Shown: positions 58,779-64,000 of the stretch, one piece after another | Numbering within the stretch: position 1 is the first letter of the stretch | How the letters are laid out: each line of letters begins with the position of its first letter | Origin: JAAUTG01 sp964458705 | Lineage (GTDB): Bacteria; Bacteroidota; Bacteroidia; Chitinophagales; Saprospiraceae | Assembly: GCA_964458705.1 (NCBI GenBank) | Contig: CAYWKD010000001.1 | Span: 1-64,000 of the forward strand | Direction of reading: 5' to 3' | Length of the DNA: 64,000 bases | The notes under the pieces: model-generated | What the model was told of the DNA's origin: nothing | The model's input: only the letters and a program-made list of their open reading frames with translations | Database searches by the model: none | Position numbers and translations under genes: made by a program

Positions 58779-59597
58779 TTACGCAATAGCATTCATCAAT
58801 AAATCCTCTAAATATTTTACTCGATCAATGAATTCAGCTAACTGCTGCGGTGGATGCTCTGATTTCATAAAATATTCGCCAATCAAGAAGCCTTGATAAC
58901 CTTGACGCCTCAAGTCAACAATAATATTAGGATCATTAATGCCACTTTCTGATATTTTTACAAAATCATCGGGAATCTCGTGAAATAAGTCAATAGAAGT
59001 TTGAGTACTCACTTCAAAAGTTTTCAAATTCCTATTGTTTACCCCTACGATGTCAATTTCAGGTACTAGCTTTGCCAATTGATCTTTGGAATGCACCTCA
59101 ATTAAAACTTCTAATCCGAGTGACTTTGCACATTTAGATAAATGAGCCACTTGATTTGCAGATAGGCACTCTGCAATCAACAAAATCAAATCTGCCCCCA
59201 TTGCTCTTGCCTCAAATATCTGGTATTCATCAATAATAAAATCCTTCCTAAGAATTGGCACTTGTTGATTACATGCTCTAGCCTTGATTAAATCTTCCCG
59301 CATTCCTTTGAAGAACCGCTCATCTGTCAGCACTGAAAGCCCTACTGCACCTGCTGACGCATAGCCAGTAGTAACCTCCTCAACTGTTACTGATGGGTTG
59401 ATAGCTCCTTTAGAAGGAGAATGACGCTTAAACTCCGAAATGATACCTAAATCGTTTTTATCAGAAAGAGCAGTAACCAAAGAAAGCGTATCTCTTTGAA
59501 ATAATAGAACTTCCTCAAAATCGTGTATGGAATGTACTTTTTTGCGTTCCGCTACCTCTTTTCTTTTGTGTTCAACAATTTTATCTAAAATGGTCAT
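58779..59597 (-). CDS. trpC: Indole-3-glycerol phosphate synthase
   Basis: A 272-residue protein with the N-terminal segment KRKEVAERKK and the motifs EFKRHSPSKG, VLTDERFFKG, VPILRKDFIID and SESGI. It closes the indole ring in tryptophan synthesis. It is the first gene of the visible trp unit. Its start is about 170 bases downstream of a terminator-like hairpin with an upstream promoter, suggesting attenuation. trpE, trpG and trpD are not upstream. Confidence 0.95.
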   Translation of the reverse strand: MTILDKIVEHKRKEVAERKKVHSIHDFEEVLLFQRDTLSLVTALSDKNDLGIISEFKRHSPSKGAINPSVTVEEVTTGYASAGAVGLSVLTDERFFKGMREDLIKARACNQQVPILRKDFIIDEYQIFEARAMGADLILLIAECLSANQVAHLSKCAKSLGLEVLIEVHSKDQLAKLVPEIDIVGVNNRNLKTFEVSTQTSIDLFHEIPDDFVKISESGINDPNIIVDLRRQGYQGFLIGEYFMKSEHPPQQLAEFIDRVKYLEDLLMNAIA

Positions 59598-59768
59598 TTT
59601 ATAGCATTTAAATGCTTAGTAAAGATTAAGCATAATAAAAATTCACTTTTTAATCAAAGTATCTACAACACCACCAACAGTATTTTGACATAAAGTTGTA
59701 TCAGCATAAATCATAACAAATGTTCCACTTTTTTCAATCCTTTCCAAAATACTATTAACTACTTTGTG

Positions 59769-60039
59769 TAAAAAAAAGAAGGGATTCTCACATGGAGAAT
59801 ACCCTTCAGTTAATCAGCTTACTTGCTGTACTACCTTTTTAACCCAAAAAGGGCTGAAAGGCATCACAAGCAGTTTACACTGAACTGAGTCTTGTATCTT
59901 AAATGCAGTTGTTATTTTTTATTTGGTGTACGCAAGAAGAAGCATGTTTATTATGGTAGCGTAGTGCAGATGATTAGAATTGTTTGGGAACTATAACAAT
60001 CGTTATTACACAAAATTAAGGTAAATAATTGAACAGCAA
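59769..60039 (-). promoter_or_regulatory. trp leader: promoter, short reading frame and terminator hairpin (attenuator candidate)
   Basis: On the minus strand, TTG (60037-60039), an 18-base spacer and TAATTTTG (60011-60018) form a good promoter. The leader has a short frame MPFSPFWVKKVVQQVS (59864-59814). It overlaps a 7-bp hairpin (CCTTTTT, GGGTT loop, AAAAAGG; 59852-59834) whose loop holds part of the single Trp codon region. Then comes a 12-bp terminator stem (GAAGGG-T-ATTCTC / GAGAAT-CCCTTC; 59778-59807), followed by eight U. An alternative pairing joins CCTTTCAG (59854-59861) with CTGAAGGG (59802-59809) and would block the terminator. trpC starts 172 bases on. The mechanism is inferred. 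Confidence 0.55.
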
Positions 60040-60220
60040 GTAATTATTACAATAATTAGTAATAATAATTTTACATTTTATATGTATTTAACTGAAAAAC
60101 AAACTCCTACAATTGATACACTTATCAAAAGCCTTACTTTTATAATTCAATAATAGTGTCTTTTATTCAGAATAGGAGAATATTTTTTCATAATGGGAAC
60201 TTCATTTCTACTCTTGACAC

Positions 60221-60238
60221 TCATAAATGAATTTATGA
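60221..60238. promoter_or_regulatory. Inverted repeat in the trp-meaB spacer
   Basis: TCATAAAT and ATTTATGA form an 8-bp dyad separated by GA. It may be a protein-binding site or part of an RNA fold. It lies between the divergent trp leader and the terminator at 60329. Confidence 0.25.
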
Positions 60239-60328
60239 ACTAAAAACATACATAAAACACGAGAATTAGGAATTTATTATCCCTAGAACTACCGAAAAAG
60301 TAAAGCATTGGGTGAAATGTGTGAGTTG

Positions 60329-60361
60329 TCGAAGTCCTAGCTTTAGGGCTTCGATTTTTTT
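60329..60361 (+). terminator. Intrinsic terminator of an unidentified plus-strand transcript
   Basis: An 11-bp stem (TCGAAGTCCTA / TAGGGCTTCGA, one G-U) with a 4-base loop is followed directly by seven T. This is one of the best terminators in the window. No gene precedes it on this strand: the 60.0-60.3 kb sequence contains no convincing frame. It must end a small RNA, or act as an attenuator 90 bases before meaB. Confidence 0.75.
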
Positions 60362-60450
60362 AGCCAAATTACTCAGAAAATAGGACTAATGAATAAATAC
60401 TTAAACCCGTCCATTTACTTACGAGTTAAAGTATTAACAACATTTTAAAC

Positions 60451-61485
60451 ATGGCTTCACTTAAAAATTTAAACCCCAATCTTCGCAATTTACAGATAAA
60501 GCGATCCTTAAAATCTGCTGATTATTACATCAATGGTATTCAATCAGGTGATAGGATGGTGCTAAGTGAAGCAATCACAATTACAGAAAGCGATATTCCA
60601 AATTATCAAAAGACTGCTCACATCATCTTAGAAGCCTGCTTATCAAAGTCCATTAGTGCTCAACGCATCGCTATCACAGGCTCGCCCGGTGTTGGGAAAA
60701 GCACTTTCATTGAAGCCATAGGTTTGCATGCTATCAATCAAAATAGAAAGGTCGCTGTACTAGCAATAGACCCTAGCAGTCAGATTAGCAATGGAAGCAT
60801 TCTGGGAGATAAGACTAGAATGCAGCAACTATCTAGCCATCCTAAAGCATTTATTCGCCCCTCATCTGCCGGCAACACTTTAGGAGGAGTGGCTAGAGCA
60901 ACTAGAGCAGCCATAGTGCTTTGCGAAGCAGCAGGATATGATACCATCCTTATTGAGACTGTTGGCGTAGGGCAATCAGAAGTAGCCGTTCATGCCATGG
61001 TGGACTGTTTCCTACTGTTACTCTTGCCGGGAGGTGGGGACGAATTACAGGGTATCAAAAGAGGAATTGTTGAAATGGCAGATATTGTCTGCATCAATAA
61101 AGCTGAAGATAACCAGCTAGAGCTTGCTAAAGCATCTCAAAAAGCCTTTCGCAATGCGCTACACCTCTTTCCCCAAAAAACGAGCAGTTGGACACCCAAT
61201 GTTTTGCTTTGTGCGGGCTTGAGCGGTGTAGGCATTCCTGAGGTATGGGAAAATATCCAGCAGTTTTTTAAAGTTATCTATGAAAACGACTTTCTTCAAA
61301 TCAACAGACAACAGCAAGCTAAGTATTGGCTGTCAGAGCATTTGGAAGATAGTTTGAAGAAGTGGTTTTTTCAACATCCTAGCATTAAAGCAGCTTATCC
61401 TGATTTGGAGCAGCAAGTTATAAATGGAGCGATTTCTTCTTTTCATGCAGCCGAGCAGCTCCTGAGTAAAGTTTTAGATAGCTGA
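60451..61485 (+). CDS. meaB: Methylmalonyl-CoA mutase-associated GTPase MeaB
   Basis: A 344-residue G3E-type GTPase. The P-loop ITGSPGVGKST is near residues 75-85, and the switch region DTILIETVGVGQSE follows. The C-terminal half includes the NKAE motif. MeaB proteins protect and load adenosylcobalamin-dependent methylmalonyl-CoA mutase. No mutase genes (mcm) are adjacent, so the partner is encoded elsewhere. Its last 12 bases overlap the end of the convergent trmB. Confidence 0.9.
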   Translation: MASLKNLNPNLRNLQIKRSLKSADYYINGIQSGDRMVLSEAITITESDIPNYQKTAHIILEACLSKSISAQRIAITGSPGVGKSTFIEAIGLHAINQNRKVAVLAIDPSSQISNGSILGDKTRMQQLSSHPKAFIRPSSAGNTLGGVARATRAAIVLCEAAGYDTILIETVGVGQSEVAVHAMVDCFLLLLLPGGGDELQGIKRGIVEMADIVCINKAEDNQLELAKASQKAFRNALHLFPQKTSSWTPNVLLCAGLSGVGIPEVWENIQQFFKVIYENDFLQINRQQQAKYWLSEHLEDSLKKWFFQHPSIKAAYPDLEQQVINGAISSFHAAEQLLSKVLDS

Positions 61486-62178
61486 TTTAGTGGATTTCAG
61501 TTGTATATACTTGATCGTTTTTCCTTCAGCTAAGTGCATACCTTCATATTCGGTTTTAATGTTGAGTTCTTCTATTTCAAGTGGCTCTGCATAAATATCC
61601 TCATTCTGATAAGTCAACTCAAAAGTCTCTACTTCTTCTAAAACTTCCAACGTAAAAGCGTACAACGCTGGAGAATCCGTCTTCAGATGCACTAGACCAC
61701 TAGGAACGAGTAAGTTGCGATAGGTTTCTAAGAAGCGAAAGCTCGTCAAGCGGCGATTAGACTTGCTGTTTCTCAAGAATGGATCAGGGAAAGTAATCCA
61801 AATTTCGCCGATCTCATTAGGTTCAAAAAAATGATGAAGCTGTTCGATGCGTGTTCTCAAAAAAGCAGCATTTCTGATATTTTCTTCTAGCGCTATTTTA
61901 GCACCTTTCCAGATTCTTGCTCCCTTAACATCTACACCAATAAAGTTTCGTTTCGCATAAAGTCTTGCTAATCCTAATGTGTAATGCCCTTTGCCACAAG
62001 CGAGTTCTAGCGTAATGGGTTGTTGATTACCAAAGTGCTTTTCACTCCACTGCCCCTTTAAATCAATAGGTTCACCATTTTTCCCTACTAAGCTAGGCTG
62101 CTTAGCATCAAAATTTTCATATACGTTAGGGAAAGATAGTACTTCTACAAATTTTTGTAATTTATTTCGCTTACTCAT
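61474..62178 (-). CDS. trmB: tRNA (guanine-N7-)-methyltransferase
   Basis: A 234-residue SAM-dependent methyltransferase. The SAM site ELACGKGHYTLGLAR is near residue 57, and the family motif IWITFPDPFLRNSKSNRRL follows. The Pro-Asp-Pro and basic residues bind tRNA. It methylates G46 in the variable loop of tRNA. Its 3' end overlaps meaB by 12 bases on the opposite strand. Confidence 0.93.
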   Translation of the reverse strand: MSKRNKLQKFVEVLSFPNVYENFDAKQPSLVGKNGEPIDLKGQWSEKHFGNQQPITLELACGKGHYTLGLARLYAKRNFIGVDVKGARIWKGAKIALEENIRNAAFLRTRIEQLHHFFEPNEIGEIWITFPDPFLRNSKSNRRLTSFRFLETYRNLLVPSGLVHLKTDSPALYAFTLEVLEEVETFELTYQNEDIYAEPLEIEELNIKTEYEGMHLAEGKTIKYIQLKSTKSAI

Positions 62179-62227
62179 TAAATACGGGTAAAGAGATTTG
62201 AAACATTCAATAGAATACCTACTACAA

Positions 62228-63808
62228 TCAAAATTCGCTAGTAAAGTAAAATTGAACTGCTGGATGATTTTCTTGCACCATCTTTAATGCCCAGGCGCTC
62301 TGTGCTAAATAAACCCAACTGCCGTGTTTATCTTTTGCTAAGTCTTGCTTTCGTCGCTGCCGAAACGCTTTGAGTTCCTCTTCCTCCTCACAAGTTATCC
62401 AGCAGGCTTTATGCAAACTTAGTGGTTCATAGGAAACTGATGCACCATACTCATGCTTTAGTCGATATTGAATCACGTCAAATTGTAATGCTCCAACAGT
62501 GCCAATAATTTTCCGTTGGTTAATCTCCCGGATAAATAGCTGTGCAACTCCCTCATCCATTAGCTGATCTAACCCTTTATTTAGTTGTTTTTGCTTCATG
62601 GGATCAGCATTTACAACATAGCGAAACTGCTCGGGCGAAAAGCTTGGAATCCCTTTGAAATGAAGTGCTTCGCCACTGGTCAGAGCATCGCCAATTTTAA
62701 AGTTGCCACTATCATAAAGCCCAACTACATCTCCAGGATAAGCATCATCTACAACTTCTTTTTTAGAGGCCATAAAAGTCGTAGGGTTAGAAAACTTCAT
62801 TTTTCTTTCTTGCCGAACATGGTAGTAATTGGTATTGCGTTCAAACTTCCCGGAGCAGATTCGCATGAATGCGATTCGATCACGATGCTTTGGATCCATG
62901 TTGGCATGAATTTTAAACACAAAACCTGAGAATTGGTCTTCATAAGGATCAATTGGTCGCTCTTCCGTAATACGTGGCAGAGGCGAAGGCGCAATTTCAA
63001 CAAAACAATCTAGCATTTCCTTTACTCCAAAATTATTGATTGCCGAACCGAAAAAGACGGGTGAAATTTCACCATTCAAATAGGCTGATTGTTCAAAGCC
63101 AGGATATACTTCATCTACTAAAGTCGCCTCTTCTCTCAATTCATCTGCCGCTGCTTCACCAATATATTTTTCTAACTCTGGATCGTTCAAATCATCAAAA
63201 GCTACTGTTGCTTCGCTACTCTGCTTTCCATGAGGTCTGAACAATATTAAGCTCTTCTTATACAAGTCATATACTCCTTGAAAATTATAACCCATACCGA
63301 TTGGCCAACTCAGCGGTCTTACATTCAACCCTAGCTTTTCCTCTACTTCATCCAATAAATCGAACGCATCCTTTCCTTCTCTATCCAATTTATTGATAAA
63401 AACAATGATTGGTGTTTTACGCATTTTGCATACACCGACCAATTTTTCTGTTTGCTCTTCTACTCCTTTCGCCACATCAATCACTACAATCACGCTATCT
63501 ACTGCCGTCAGAGTGCGATAAGTATCTTCTGCAAAATCTTTGTGACCAGGTGTATCTAAAATATTTACTTTCAAGTCTCTATACTCGAATCCCATCACAG
63601 AAGTTGCTACTGAAATACCCCGCTGCTTCTCAATTTCCATAAAGTCAGAAGTAGCTGTTTTCTTTATTTTGTTGGATTTTACCGCACCAGCCGTTTGAAT
63701 GGCACCACCGAACAGCAGTAGCTTTTCAGTCAAAGTAGTCTTACCCGCATCTGGGTGACTAATGATTCCAAAGGTTCTACGTTTATTAATCTCGTTCTCG
63801 AATTTCAT
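62228..63808 (-). CDS. prfC: Peptide chain release factor 3
   Basis: A 526-residue translational GTPase, close to the E. coli length, from the ATG at 63808 (MKFENEINKRRTFGIISHPD). The P-loop DAGKTTL is near residues 20-26; G-domain motifs DTPGHKDF and NKLDRE follow. The C-terminal EF-G-like domains are full length. RF3 recycles RF1 and RF2 after termination; RF1 is encoded at 13395. An upstream in-frame extension to about 63856 is unlikely. Confidence 0.95.
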   Translation of the reverse strand: MKFENEINKRRTFGIISHPDAGKTTLTEKLLLFGGAIQTAGAVKSNKIKKTATSDFMEIEKQRGISVATSVMGFEYRDLKVNILDTPGHKDFAEDTYRTLTAVDSVIVVIDVAKGVEEQTEKLVGVCKMRKTPIIVFINKLDREGKDAFDLLDEVEEKLGLNVRPLSWPIGMGYNFQGVYDLYKKSLILFRPHGKQSSEATVAFDDLNDPELEKYIGEAAADELREEATLVDEVYPGFEQSAYLNGEISPVFFGSAINNFGVKEMLDCFVEIAPSPLPRITEERPIDPYEDQFSGFVFKIHANMDPKHRDRIAFMRICSGKFERNTNYYHVRQERKMKFSNPTTFMASKKEVVDDAYPGDVVGLYDSGNFKIGDALTSGEALHFKGIPSFSPEQFRYVVNADPMKQKQLNKGLDQLMDEGVAQLFIREINQRKIIGTVGALQFDVIQYRLKHEYGASVSYEPLSLHKACWITCEEEEELKAFRQRRKQDLAKDKHGSWVYLAQSAWALKMVQENHPAVQFYFTSEF

Positions 63809-64000
63809 TTTTTCTGAATTAGCTCGCAAATTTAGTAAGTTCATTGGCAAGATCAAAAGGGCCTAAGTTTTGTGAAGTATGGAAATAGTATTTTGTTAAT
63901 TTAGCCCAAAGCCAGTATTTGTCTAATTTGATGCTAAACCCTCGCACTCAGCATCAAGAATATATTGCTTAAAATTGTAAAGCGTTCAAATACAAAAAAG

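Overview
The window reads as a chromosomal segment of a Bacteroidota bacterium, most likely of the Saprospiria/Chitinophagia/Cytophagia type rather than gut Bacteroides. The evidence is type IX secretion (T9SS) cargo with gliding-motility-type C-terminal domains, a PorP/SprF-like protein, SprB-type repeats, DUF4837, DUF2911, DUF5690 and BT_3928-like proteins, AT-rich spacers with TAnnTTTG-type -7 boxes, and several TTG or GTG starts. The sequence was read by eye; no database search was run. I see no IS element, CRISPR array, tRNA or rRNA gene.

Region 1 (1-7.3 kb) is one giant secreted-protein gene on the minus strand. Its C-terminus lies outside the window. A 100-N assembly gap lies inside a nearly identical 759-bp (253-codon) tandem repeat. 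Region 2 (7.3-24 kb) is mostly housekeeping: a BT_3928-like membrane protein, a CocE/NonD hydrolase, hypoxanthine phosphoribosyltransferase, AnmK, a c-type cytochrome lipoprotein, RF1, a lone TRAP small permease, an S1/P1-type hydrolase, SecA, a DUF5690 transporter with a zinc-type dehydrogenase, and an acyl-CoA dehydrogenase. A decayed TonB-receptor tail appears to lie between SecA and the DUF5690 gene.

Region 3 (24.5-35 kb) is a surface-adhesin module: PorP/SprF-like protein, TPR-PD40-OmpA-like protein and a 1,653-residue SprB-repeat protein with a gliding-type C-terminal domain. A T9SS metalloprotease follows. Region 4 (35-50.4 kb) holds fmt, an MmcQ/YjbR protein, a FAD oxidoreductase, a second acyl-CoA dehydrogenase, polA, DUF4837, a stand-alone BatD-like N-terminal protein, another gliding-C-terminal protein, an ABC ATPase, tilS, an Omp28-like protein and DUF2911.

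Region 5 (50.4-64 kb) holds a rhodanese, a sterol desaturase-like protein, uppP, adk, an NlpC/P60 protein, a methionine aminotransferase overlapping an omega-amidase, trpC-trpF-trpB, meaB, trmB and prfC. The trp genes are preceded by a promoter, a short open frame and a strong terminator hairpin that together look like an attenuator.

The genes are mostly core metabolism and protein synthesis, interspersed with T9SS-exported surface proteins. I did not find a clearly new defence or mobile system. The best leads are the repeat array with its unresolved gap, the trp leader, a promoter-small-ORF unit at 56.6 kb, and dyad symmetries at several promoters.
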